Assembly: GCA_028283985.1 (NCBI GenBank)
Contig: JANQSQ010000026.1
Span: 1-6,691, forward strand
From: Rhodothermales bacterium
GTDB lineage: Bacteria > Bacteroidota > Rhodothermia > Rhodothermales > VXPQ01
Reading direction: 5' to 3'
Length of the DNA stretch: 6,691 nt
Part shown: in pieces, positions 1 through 6,570 of the stretch
Position numbering within the stretch: position 1 is the stretch's first letter
Layout: the number at the start of each line of letters is the position of its first letter
Made by a program: the position numbers and the translations under genes
Notes under the pieces: model-generated
What the model was told of the DNA's origin: nothing
What the model saw: the letters and a program-made list of their open reading frames with translations, nothing else
Databases searched by the model: none

Positions 1-1581
1 TGTATCGACGCCGGGCGGTTTCGCCCCTTCCTGCTGCATGGGGTGACGGGCAGCGGCAAGACGGAAGTGTACATCGAAGCCCTGAAGCAAACGATCCGCC
101 GTGGTCGTACCGGCATCGTGCTGGTGCCCGAGATTGCGCTCACTCCGCAAATCGTACGCCGTTTCCGGGCGCATTTCGGAAACCGCATTGCCGTGTTTCA
201 TTCCGGCATGAGCGCAGGCGAGCGATTCGATACCTGGCGGCTTTTGCGGGCGGGCCGGTTCGACGCCGTCGTCGGGCCGAGATCTGCGGTCCTGGCGCCC
301 CTGTCGAACCTGGGGTTGCTTGTCGTGGACGAGGAGCATGGCCAGTCCTACAAGCAGCAGAATCCGGCGCCGCGCTATCATGCCCGCGATGTGGCCGTCA
401 TGCGGGCGCGCATGAACGACGCCGTGTGCATTCTCGGGTCGGCTACGCCCAGCCTGGAAAGTCACTACAATGCACAACGCGGAAAGTATACGTTGCTGTC
501 CCTGCCCGAACGGGCGAGGCGCTCTGCGGACAAGCCGGTCTCTTTGCCGGACGTGCGCATTATAGACCTGCGGGGCACGCCCACCTCGACCTCGTTGTCT
601 CCCTGGCTCGAAAAGGCTATCGGGGAACGCCTTGCCCGATCCGAACAGATTATTCTGCTTCAGAACCGGAGAGGCTATGCCCCCTTGCCCGAATGCGCGC
701 GTTGCGGCTGGTCGCCGGAGTGCGAGGATTGCTCGATCACTATGGTCTTCCACAAGAGCGGCCATCGCCTGCGGTGCCATTATTGCGGGCGCGCGACGCC
801 GTTCCGCAAACGCTGTTCGAATTGCGGCGAGATGTCCATGGAGGTGTTTGGAACCGGCACGCAGCGCGTCGAGGAGGAACTGGAAGCGCGCTTTCCGGAA
901 GCGCGCATCGTGCGGATGGACCTGGATACCACCTCTGCGAAAGATGCGCACGAATTGCTGCTCCGGCGCTTCGAGGAGGGACATGCGGACATTCTCGTGG
1001 GCACCCAGATGGTTGCGAAAGGCTTCGATTTCGAGCGCGTAACGCTGGTCGGGGTGATCAATGCGGATATCGGCTTGCTGTTGCCCGACTTTCGCGCCGA
1101 AGAGCGCGCGTACCAGTTGCTTTCGCAGGTGGCCGGGCGGGCCGGACGCGCTTCGCTCCCGGGCGAAGTCGTGATACAGACACGGAATCCCGATCGCCCT
1201 GTCCTGCGCTATGCCCGCGATCACGACTACGAAACATTCGCCGCGCGCCAGTTAGCGGAACGCCGGGCGCTCTGTTACCCGCCGTTCGGGCGTATGGCGG
1301 GCATAGCGTTCAGGGGACCCCGCGCCCGGGATGTGGCCGATCTGGCCCGGCGGTGGACGGATGCGCTCAGAAAAGAAGCGGCCGGCGCCCAGGTCCTGGG
1401 ACCGGAAGAGGCCTTCATAGGCCGGGTAAAGAAGCAGTACCGGTATCACTCCATTGTGAAGTGCCGTCGCGGCGACCGCATCTCCTTGCAGGAGGTCCTG
1501 CGGACGGTGGAGGAAGGAATGGGTTCGCTTCCTACCGGTTGCCGGGTCAACATCGACATAGATCCGGTCGGCTTTTTTTGA
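1..1581 (+). CDS. priA: Primosomal protein N' (PriA replication-restart helicase), 5' end outside window
   Basis: PriA is a cytoplasmic 3'-to-5' superfamily 2 DNA helicase that recognises abandoned replication forks and helps reload the replicative helicase. The reading frame is open from base 1, so the gene begins upstream; 526 residues are visible. In visible numbering, the Walker A motif GVTGSGKT is at 14-21 and the Walker B DEEH box at 110-113, followed by a helicase motif LGSATPS. Eight cysteines at 232, 235, 241, 244, 259, 262, 272 and 275 form the two zinc-binding sites typical of PriA. The second helicase domain carries VGTQMVAKGFDF and QVAGRAGR. The C-terminus, ending DIDPVGFF, looks complete. 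What is missing is the N-terminal 3'-DNA-binding domain and the start of the helicase domain, roughly 200-300 residues judged by usual family length. The GTG at 43 lies inside the P-loop and is not the start. Identification is secure. Confidence 0.97.
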   Translation, partial: CIDAGRFRPFLLHGVTGSGKTEVYIEALKQTIRRGRTGIVLVPEIALTPQIVRRFRAHFGNRIAVFHSGMSAGERFDTWRLLRAGRFDAVVGPRSAVLAPLSNLGLLVVDEEHGQSYKQQNPAPRYHARDVAVMRARMNDAVCILGSATPSLESHYNAQRGKYTLLSLPERARRSADKPVSLPDVRIIDLRGTPTSTSLSPWLEKAIGERLARSEQIILLQNRRGYAPLPECARCGWSPECEDCSITMVFHKSGHRLRCHYCGRATPFRKRCSNCGEMSMEVFGTGTQRVEEELEARFPEARIVRMDLDTTSAKDAHELLLRRFEEGHADILVGTQMVAKGFDFERVTLVGVINADIGLLLPDFRAEERAYQLLSQVAGRAGRASLPGEVVIQTRNPDRPVLRYARDHDYETFAARQLAERRALCYPPFGRMAGIAFRGPRARDVADLARRWTDALRKEAAGAQVLGPEEAFIGRVKKQYRYHSIVKCRRGDRISLQEVLRTVEEGMGSLPTGCRVNIDIDPVGFF

Positions 1582-1597
1582 TCGGCGGACTACGTTA

Positions 1598-1710
1598 GGG
1601 TCTGTTACCACTATGCAGCAATGCTCTGTTCCGTCAGGCACGGCGTCAATCAAGGCGCGAGGAGGGAAGTTTGGTGGTTCCAAATGAGCGACGAGCGACG
1701 AAGAGCGACG
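1598..1710. other. Intergenic block resembling a transposable-element end, with a 7-bp repeat
   Basis: This stretch between priA and ffs has no convincing gene. It opens with GGGTCTGTTACCACTAT directly after a TA dinucleotide, which has the look of an insertion-sequence terminal repeat. It ends with three copies of GAGCGAC at 1686-1692, 1693-1699 and 1703-1709, the first two in direct tandem. I find no matching inverted end elsewhere in the window and no transposase, so if it is mobile DNA it is a one-ended remnant or an interspersed repeat. The PriA C-terminus to its left is intact, so any insertion did not damage priA. The resemblance is from memory and not verified; a plain leader or promoter region remains possible. 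Confidence 0.3.
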
Positions 1711-1714
1711 CCGT

Positions 1715-1736
1715 GACCGGCGGAACCCTGCCGGTC
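1715..1736 (+). other. Hairpin upstream of the SRP RNA gene
   Basis: GACCGGC (1715-1721) and GCCGGTC (1730-1736) are perfect 7-bp inverted arms around an 8-base loop. The stem is GC-rich, but what follows is only GGGTTTCTTC rather than a clean T run, so it would be at best a weak intrinsic terminator for transcripts coming out of priA. It could instead be a leader structure or a protein site in front of ffs. The arms are certain; the function is not known. Confidence 0.4.
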
Positions 1737-1756
1737 CGTGCGGGTTTCTTCGTCAA

Positions 1757-1855
1757 GGGCAAGTTCCGCACGGTCTGCTCCCTGTGAATCCTGTCAGGGC
1801 CGGAAGGCAGCAGCAGTAACCAGGTTGAAGCGACGCGATACGGGTAGCTTGCCCC
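1757..1855 (+). ncRNA. ffs: Signal recognition particle RNA, small bacterial (4.5S) type
   Basis: This is the RNA scaffold of the signal recognition particle, which binds Ffh and, through FtsY, directs ribosomes making membrane proteins to the Sec translocon. The diagnostic part is the apical helix 8: the GGAA tetraloop at 1802-1805 is closed by GCC/GGC (1799-1801 with 1806-1808), flanked by TCAGG on the 5' side and AGCAGCAG on the 3' side, the conserved asymmetric and symmetric loops that contact Ffh. Below these, CCTG (1790-1793) pairs with CAGG (1821-1824). The ends are set by GGGCAAG (1757-1763) pairing with CTTGCCC (1848-1854), giving about 99 nt, the usual size for the small bacterial form without an Alu domain. 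A T run follows at once. I do not recognise a promoter, so the 5' end could lie a few bases further left. Confidence 0.93.
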
Positions 1856-1863
1856 TCTTTTTT
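1848..1863 (+). terminator. Probable intrinsic terminator of ffs
   Basis: The 3' strand of the SRP RNA closing stem (CTTGCCC, 1848-1854) is followed by CTC and then six consecutive T at 1858-1863. The mature RNA's own end helix would thus act as the terminator stem, a common arrangement for small stable RNAs. Some read-through into yajC, whose likely start is 28 bp downstream, cannot be excluded. Confidence 0.55.
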
Positions 1864-1891
1864 GACTCCGACACCATACGCAACCCCGCCC

Positions 1892-2206
1892 ATGCCTTTA
1901 TACGTATACGAGACGTTGTTGATGGGAGCACCCAACGGCGATTCGAACCCGATGGCCATGTTCCTGCCGTTGATCCTGATTTTTGTCGTTTTCTACTTTT
2001 TCATTATCCGCCCCCAGAAGAAAAAGGAAACCGAGCGCAAGCAGATGATTGCCGCCGTCCGCAAGGGGGACAAGGTCATTACGCTGGGCGGAGTGCATGG
2101 CGCGGTGACCCAGGTGGATGAGACCAGCGTACTCGTTCAGGCGGATACGAACGTCAAACTGCGTATCGAAAAAAGCGCTATTGCGAGCGTGGATACGAAG
2201 GGGTAA
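1892..2206 (+). CDS. yajC: Sec translocon accessory subunit YajC
   Basis: YajC is a small inner-membrane protein that associates with SecDF and the SecYEG translocon; its exact role is auxiliary. From the ATG at 1892 it has 104 residues, normal for the family. It has a short N-terminal segment, one hydrophobic transmembrane helix at about 21-39 (MAMFLPLILIFVVFYFFII) followed directly by the hallmark RPQKKKE, then a soluble domain with GDKVITLGGVHGAV at about 59-72 and a closing KLRIEKSAIASV. The frame is open further upstream to a TTG at 1862, but that codon lies inside the ffs T run and is rejected. A second ATG at 1922 would give a 94-residue protein that still holds the whole helix. Neither start has a clear Shine-Dalgarno sequence, so the start is uncertain. 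A perfect palindrome TATACGTATA (1899-1908) lies just inside the longer form and would be upstream DNA for the shorter one. Confidence 0.93.
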   Translation: MPLYVYETLLMGAPNGDSNPMAMFLPLILIFVVFYFFIIRPQKKKETERKQMIAAVRKGDKVITLGGVHGAVTQVDETSVLVQADTNVKLRIEKSAIASVDTKG

Positions 2207-2240
2207 TCCGTACTCGCGCGGGAAGCGGGACATTTCCTGT

Positions 2241-2264
2241 TTCCGGCGGTTGATTTTGCCGGAA
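2241..2264 (+). other. Hairpin between yajC and ribBA
   Basis: TTCCGGC (2241-2247) and GCCGGAA (2258-2264) are perfect 7-bp arms around a 10-base T-rich loop (GGTTGATTTT), in the 98-bp gap between yajC and ribBA. No T run follows, which argues against a standard intrinsic terminator. The gap lacks the conserved elements and the length needed for an FMN riboswitch, the usual regulator of riboflavin genes in many bacteria. It may be a weak terminator or a leader structure of ribBA. Confidence 0.35.
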
Positions 2265-2304
2265 TATCCATTGTTTCGGCATGCATGACATGGAGTAAAG
2301 CGTC

Positions 2305-3582
2305 ATGGGAAAGACACCCGACACGGACTGGATGAAGCGGTCTTTCGACACGATCGAGGATGCCGTTCGGGAATTGGCGGAGGGGCGGCTCGTCATTGTG
2401 GTCGATGACGAGGATCGCGAGAACGAGGGGGACTTCGTAGGCGTTGCGGACAAGGTTACCCCCGAGACCGTCAACTTCATGGCGACGCATGGCCGCGGGC
2501 TCATCTGTGCGGCGCTTACCCGGGAGCGGGCGGCGGCGCTGAACCTCGACATGATGGTCGACGCCAATACCTCGCTCTACAACACCCCGTTTACGGTATC
2601 GGTGGATTTCAAGACCGGCACCACGACGGGCATTTCGGCCCCGGACCGCGCCCGGACCTTCCGCGCCCTTGCCGATCCGGCAAGCAGCCCATCGGATTTT
2701 GCGCGTCCGGGCCATGTCTTCCCTCTTCGATCCCGGAAAGGCGGCGTGCTGCGCCGCGCCGGACATACCGAGGCCGCGGTGGATCTGGCCCGCATGGCCG
2801 GGTGCGCTCCGGTTGGAGTGCTTGTGGAAATCATGACCGAGGAAGGCATGATGGCGCGTACCCCCGAGCTGCTGGAAATGGCGGACCGGTTCAGCCTGCG
2901 CATTATCACGATCAAGGACCTCATTGCGCACCGGATGATGACGGAATGTCTCGTGCGGCGCGTCGTGGAGGTGGATTTACCGACGCTGTACGGTGATTTC
3001 AGGCTGATCGCGTACCAGGATATCCTTAGCGAGGAAGCCCACCTCGCTTTGGTAAAGGGAAATTGGACGGAAGAAGAACCGGTGCTCGTGCGGGTACACT
3101 CGCAATGCGTCACCGGAGATATTTTCGGTTCGCTGCGGTGCGATTGCGGGGAGCAACTGGCCATGGCGATGCAGCAGGTGGAAGCGGAAGGGCGCGGCGC
3201 CGTGTTGTATATGAAGCAGGAGGGGCGCGGTATCGGCCTGCTTAACAAACTGCGCGCCTACAAGCTGCAGCAGGAAGAGGGGATGGATACGGTGGAGGCC
3301 AACGAGGCGCTCGGATTCAGGATGGATCATCGGGATTACGGCATCGGGTGCCAGATTCTGCGCGATCTGGGGATCCGAAAGCTCCGTCTCCTGACGAACA
3401 ATCCGACGAAACGGGTCGGGCTGGCCGGCTACGGACTTGAAATCGTGGAACGTCTTCCCATCGAAACCTCTCCGAACACGGTAAACCACCACTACCTCAA
3501 GACCAAGCGGGACCGCATGGGCCACCTGATTCTGGGCGAGGTGGACGAGCATGACCGCGCCATGCTCAGAAAGGTGCTGTAG
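2305..3582 (+). CDS. ribBA: Bifunctional 3,4-dihydroxy-2-butanone 4-phosphate synthase / GTP cyclohydrolase II
   Basis: This cytoplasmic fusion enzyme supplies both precursors of riboflavin. The RibB half turns ribulose 5-phosphate into dihydroxybutanone phosphate plus formate; the RibA half opens GTP to a diaminopyrimidine. It has 425 residues, normal for RibBA. RibB covers about 13-212: the Mg-binding acidic loop DDEDRENEGD is at 34-43, RPGHVFPLRSRKGGVLRRAGHTEA is spread over 134-157 with the likely catalytic His154, and Glu175 is in VEIM. RibA covers about 220-425: the zinc cysteines are Cys268, Cys279 and Cys281 in CVTGDIFGSLRCDCGEQL, KQEGRGIGLLNKLRAYKLQ is at 304-322, and the likely catalytic Asp341 and Arg343 are in DHRDYGIG. 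Both active sites look intact. The start at 2305 is supported by GGAG at 2292-2295, nine bases upstream; an ATG at 2332 has no such signal. The gene is 98 bp after yajC. Confidence 0.97.
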   Translation: MGKTPDTDWMKRSFDTIEDAVRELAEGRLVIVVDDEDRENEGDFVGVADKVTPETVNFMATHGRGLICAALTRERAAALNLDMMVDANTSLYNTPFTVSVDFKTGTTTGISAPDRARTFRALADPASSPSDFARPGHVFPLRSRKGGVLRRAGHTEAAVDLARMAGCAPVGVLVEIMTEEGMMARTPELLEMADRFSLRIITIKDLIAHRMMTECLVRRVVEVDLPTLYGDFRLIAYQDILSEEAHLALVKGNWTEEEPVLVRVHSQCVTGDIFGSLRCDCGEQLAMAMQQVEAEGRGAVLYMKQEGRGIGLLNKLRAYKLQQEEGMDTVEANEALGFRMDHRDYGIGCQILRDLGIRKLRLLTNNPTKRVGLAGYGLEIVERLPIETSPNTVNHHYLKTKRDRMGHLILGEVDEHDRAMLRKVL

Positions 3583-3693
3583 GCGGGATACTCTGATCGA
3601 AACCGCTTCGCTCAGCATAGTGTGAACAGGCCTTGGGGTAAAGGATGAAAGAGGAGCTTGCGGAACGTTGCGCAGGCGCCCCGGCACAGTGAT

Positions 3694-3710
3694 TATGCAA
3701 AAATTGCATA
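3694..3710. promoter_or_regulatory. Palindromic operator-like site, copy 1
   Basis: TATGCAA (3694-3700) and TTGCATA (3704-3710) are perfect 7-bp arms around AAA. The 15-base core ATGCAAAAATTGCAT is identical to that in copy 2, and the centres (3702 and 3733) are 31 bp apart, close to three helical turns. Two same-face palindromes are what a cooperative dimeric DNA-binding protein would use. The site lies between the 3' ends of two convergent genes, so no gene in the window is an obvious target. The sequence is certain; calling it an operator is inference. Confidence 0.5.
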
Positions 3711-3721
3711 GAAGGGCCTGT

Positions 3722-3744
3722 TATTATGCAAAAATTGCATAATA
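3722..3744. promoter_or_regulatory. Palindromic operator-like site, copy 2 (longer arms)
   Basis: TATTATGCAA (3722-3731) and TTGCATAATA (3735-3744) are perfect 10-bp arms around AAA, a longer version of copy 1. It ends 13 bp from the coaE stop codon. As RNA it would fold into an A/U-rich hairpin that could weakly terminate coaE or ribBA transcripts, but the stem is poor in GC and has no adjoining T run, and this would not explain the duplication. A protein-binding site, a recombination site or the leftover control region of a lost gene fit as well or better. Confidence 0.5.
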
Positions 3745-3757
3745 GAGATTTACGGAC

Positions 3758-4378
3758 TTAATCAGAATATCCTGCAGGCGATCGCCGGGATGTCATATCC
3801 CGATACAACCGTTCCACCTTGCGCCGCAGTTGTTCCGGGTCCCCGTCGTTCGCGAGCACGATGTCGGCCCGCTCCCGCAGGGCGGAGGGATCGGCCTGAT
3901 GCGCCATTCTGGCGGCCACTTCTTCCTGCGAGACCCCGTCTCTTGCGCACACCCGCTCGATCCGCGCCCGGAGAGGGGCTTCCACCACCGCCACGGTGTC
4001 CAGCTGGCGATCTGCTCCCGCTTCGAAGATCAGGGCGGCCTCCTTGACCATGAGCGGCGCCCCCTCACGCTGCGCCCGTTGCGCCGCTTCCTCGAACCGT
4101 TTCAGCACCGGCGGATGCACCGCCGCATTGAGCCGGTCGAGCAGAGCTTTGTCGGCAAACGCCATCCGGGCAATGAAGGGCCGGTTCGGACTGCCGTCGG
4201 GCAGGTAGCTTTCCGGCCCGAAAAGGTCGATCATGTCCCGGCGTACCGAGGCATCGCTTGCGAGCAGCCGTTTTGCTTCGTCGTCCGCGTAGAACACCCG
4301 CGCGCCGAGCTCCTCCAGCATACGGCATACGGTCGTTTTGCCGCTTCCGATCCCGCCCGTCACGCCGAGTCGCTTCAT
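3758..4378 (-). CDS. coaE: Dephospho-CoA kinase
   Basis: CoaE carries out the last step of coenzyme A synthesis in the cytoplasm, phosphorylating the 3'-hydroxyl of the ribose of dephospho-CoA with ATP. The 206-residue product has the usual family length. The P-loop GGIGSGKT is at 8-15, ADDEAKRL follows at 31-38, HPP is at 88-90 in the CoA-domain, KEAALIFEAG is at 112-121, and the lid region RDGVSQEEVAARMAHQ is at 146-161. The closing ADIVLANDGDPEQLRRKV is typical of the C-terminus. I chose the ATG at 4378 because the protein then begins MKRLGVTGG, right where family members start; the frame is open further upstream, but that part overlaps the preceding gene. It lies 13 bp after the stop of the exported-protein gene on the same strand, so the two are probably co-transcribed. 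No strong Shine-Dalgarno sequence is visible. Confidence 0.96.
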   Translation of the reverse strand: MKRLGVTGGIGSGKTTVCRMLEELGARVFYADDEAKRLLASDASVRRDMIDLFGPESYLPDGSPNRPFIARMAFADKALLDRLNAAVHPPVLKRFEEAAQRAQREGAPLMVKEAALIFEAGADRQLDTVAVVEAPLRARIERVCARDGVSQEEVAARMAHQADPSALRERADIVLANDGDPEQLRRKVERLYRDMTSRRSPAGYSD

Positions 4379-4391
4379 GGTTTCGGGATGG

Positions 4392-6482
4392 TTACAATCT
4401 CCAGGACGCGACCATGGAAATGTTCGGAATGATTTTGCGATCTCCGGACCGCGCCGCTTGCCGGATATGATCGGCCCGTGCTTCAGGGAGCATCCCGAAG
4501 AGGCGCCGCCGGACGTGCTGTACATTCAACCAGCCGTTCAGTCGGAGCGCCGACCGGCCCGGCATAGGCCAGGAAATCGAACAAATTGGACCCATTTGTT
4601 CAATGATGGTTCGTCCCGGCCGCGTGATGCTTGCCGTGACCGGTTTTCCGGCATTGTCCAGTTGTTGTGTGCCGTCGTCGTTCCGGATGTCGTACCGTAC
4701 CGTGGCGGCCCGCTCGAAGTCGCTGCGAATGAAGAGGCGCATCCCGATAGCGGCGGTAATGCCTTGCCGCGTACGCACCTGCAGGCGCACCCGCGCGCTA
4801 TACGTGCGCAAGGTGTCGAACGGGATCTCTGCGAAGCGATTCCAAAGAAGATTTCCAAGGCGCAGATCGCTGAAGCTGCCGTCCGCATAGATGGCGGGTC
4901 CGCTCCGGAAACGGTGCTCCCCGTCCAGTTCGTACCGCAGTTCCCGTGCAGATTGATCGATGGCTCTCCGGCCCGGAAGCACGAAATCGTGCACGGTATA
5001 GGTGGCGCGGATTTCCGTTCCCATGCGCAGGCGCGTACGGCTTCCGGGGGTCCATGTGAAGGCGGGCCGCAGGCGCAGGGAGCGCCGGATATTGTTTTCC
5101 ACCGAGCGGGCGGCGTTCAGATAGACGGTGTGGTACCAGGTGCCCAGCAAACGCATCTCTGCGCTCAGCCTCCGGTTTATCGCAATACGCGCCGCCATCT
5201 GACCGGTATGGTACAACTCGTCCCGGTCGTCCAGATTCGATTCGGGCGTGTCGTGACGAAGGATGCTGCTGCTGCCGTCGAAGGTCAGGGTGAGCCGCCC
5301 GAGCCCGGCTCGTCCGCGCGCTTGCAGGGCAAACAGGCCCTGGTCGTAATCCGCCTGCTGGAGCAGGTTCGCTTTTTGCGCCACCTGGGTCTGGGGGAGG
5401 TCCTCCCGGTTCGTCAATCGCCGTCGTTCCACTTCGGCGCCGGCCCGGGCCGAAAGATTCAGCATGAAACGACCGGCGTCCTGTACTCCGTATCCGATGC
5501 CGATCTGGCCGTCCACCAGACGCCGGTTGAACGCCGTATCGAAGAAGAGCGCATTTTCCGGGGCGCCCAGCGTCCGGATCCGGCGATTGTTCGTTCCTGC
5601 ATCGATACGTCCGGTCAGCCGTACGGACCGGTAGATCGGGGCTTCGATCTCGAGACCGACATTCAGCGTATCTCCGGCGGTGGCCTCCACGGTTTCCGAT
5701 ACGCGATCTTCCGTGGTTCGATTCAAAAACGAGACGGACTGATACGCGTCGCGGCGGTAGTTGCTGTACTGCACATCCGTCGTGAGGCGCAGATTTTCGA
5801 AAGAGCGGATCGCGTTCCCCTCCATGCGTACCGCGCGACCCCGCCTCGGATCGATGAACTGGTACGCTGCATCTCCTGCCACCTGGATGCGGTATGCGTT
5901 CATGGGCGCGGGAGACCATGCCACGCCGATAGCGTACGCAGGCCCGATATCCATGCGCCGCGGGGGCTCGCCGGGGCCGCTTCGGATGCCCGGACGGCGA
6001 TCCCATGCCAGACCGGCGGCCGGCTCGATACGAAGACTTCGCCGCGGCTGGAACCGCATGCCGGAGTACACTTCCTGCGAAAACACGCGGCTTTGCGTGT
6101 ACCAGTGGGATCGACCTCGCGCCTGTACCCCCCAGCGCGTTCCCAGCGGGCGGCCGATGCGCCAGTTGAGAAGATTTTCGTCCCGAAAACTCAGCCGGTC
6201 TCCGAAAAGGACGAATGCGTCCGAACGGAACCGGTTGTCGAGCGCGGCGCTCCATTTCCCGATGTCCTGGGACAGCAGGGTTCTGGCGGTCCAGCGATAC
6301 CGGTTGATGTCCCGTTCGAAGCCGGTTTCGAGCAGTTGCGTTTCAGCGCCCGTTTGCGATACGATTTGCGCGGGGGCCTGAATCTGCGCCTGTACCTGTG
6401 CCGTCCCAAAGGCTGCCAGCATGCCCGCCAGCACGACGCAGCCGGCGCCGGTACGAAAGGCCGCTCGAAGGAATGCACGCAT
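4392..6482 (-). CDS. Exported protein of unknown function, probable outer-membrane beta-barrel
   Basis: I do not recognise this 696-residue protein. It begins with a clear signal peptide: a basic start (MRAFLRAAFRTGAG), a hydrophobic core (CVVLAGMLAAFG) and a likely cleavage near residue 33 after AQVQAQ. The rest has no hydrophobic helix. It has many stretches of alternating polar and hydrophobic or aromatic residues, such as RYRWTARTLLSQD, RLRMGTEIRATYTV and MLNLSARAGAEVE, separated by Asp-, Asn-, Gly- and Arg-rich turns. That is the pattern of amphipathic strands in a large outer-membrane barrel. The last segment, IIPNISMVASWRL, could be a final strand, though it ends in Leu rather than the usual Phe. 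I see no TonB box, plug domain, lipoprotein cysteine or enzyme motif. The ATG at 6482 is chosen because it starts the signal peptide; the open frame further upstream overlaps the HIT gene. An equally long open frame on the other strand is a shadow. Confidence 0.75.
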   Translation of the reverse strand: MRAFLRAAFRTGAGCVVLAGMLAAFGTAQVQAQIQAPAQIVSQTGAETQLLETGFERDINRYRWTARTLLSQDIGKWSAALDNRFRSDAFVLFGDRLSFRDENLLNWRIGRPLGTRWGVQARGRSHWYTQSRVFSQEVYSGMRFQPRRSLRIEPAAGLAWDRRPGIRSGPGEPPRRMDIGPAYAIGVAWSPAPMNAYRIQVAGDAAYQFIDPRRGRAVRMEGNAIRSFENLRLTTDVQYSNYRRDAYQSVSFLNRTTEDRVSETVEATAGDTLNVGLEIEAPIYRSVRLTGRIDAGTNNRRIRTLGAPENALFFDTAFNRRLVDGQIGIGYGVQDAGRFMLNLSARAGAEVERRRLTNREDLPQTQVAQKANLLQQADYDQGLFALQARGRAGLGRLTLTFDGSSSILRHDTPESNLDDRDELYHTGQMAARIAINRRLSAEMRLLGTWYHTVYLNAARSVENNIRRSLRLRPAFTWTPGSRTRLRMGTEIRATYTVHDFVLPGRRAIDQSARELRYELDGEHRFRSGPAIYADGSFSDLRLGNLLWNRFAEIPFDTLRTYSARVRLQVRTRQGITAAIGMRLFIRSDFERAATVRYDIRNDDGTQQLDNAGKPVTASITRPGRTIIEQMGPICSISWPMPGRSALRLNGWLNVQHVRRRLFGMLPEARADHIRQAARSGDRKIIPNISMVASWRL

Positions 6483-6570
6483 GGCGGGACATACGGAAAC
6501 CGCAATGCAGGACCGCGAAGACGGAAGTTTTTGCCCGCGCTTTCCCGAAAAATGCGTGGGGGCTTCGACG

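Noticed and set aside
426..1598. Long + strand frame overlapping priA in another phase
   Set aside because: PriA motifs run without a break in the other frame; this translation is rich in Arg, Gly and Ala and has no recognisable motif.
1613..1687. A 24-codon frame (MQQCSVPSGTASIKARGGKF...) between priA and ffs
   Set aside because: No Shine-Dalgarno sequence, no recognisable family, and it lies inside the suspected repeat block; chance is the simplest explanation.
2977..3687. Antisense frame whose start lies just beside the palindromes
   Set aside because: It was tempting as the target gene of the palindromes, but nearly all of it is antisense to the RibA half of ribBA and its sequence shows no family features.
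3645..3692. A 15-codon frame (MKEELAERCAGAPAQ) ending at copy 1 of the palindromes
   Set aside because: Too short to support, and the only ribosome-binding-like bases (AAAGG) directly abut the ATG.
3625..3722. AACAGGCC (3625-3632) and GGCCTGTT (3715-3722) as inverted repeats flanking a possible element
   Set aside because: Only 8 bp with 82 bp between; such a pair can arise by chance, there is no target duplication, and the right arm runs into palindrome copy 2.
3721..3757. Palindrome copy 2 as a standard bidirectional terminator
   Set aside because: The stem is almost all A/T with a single G and C in each arm and no adjoining T run on either strand, and the duplication at fixed spacing is not explained by termination.
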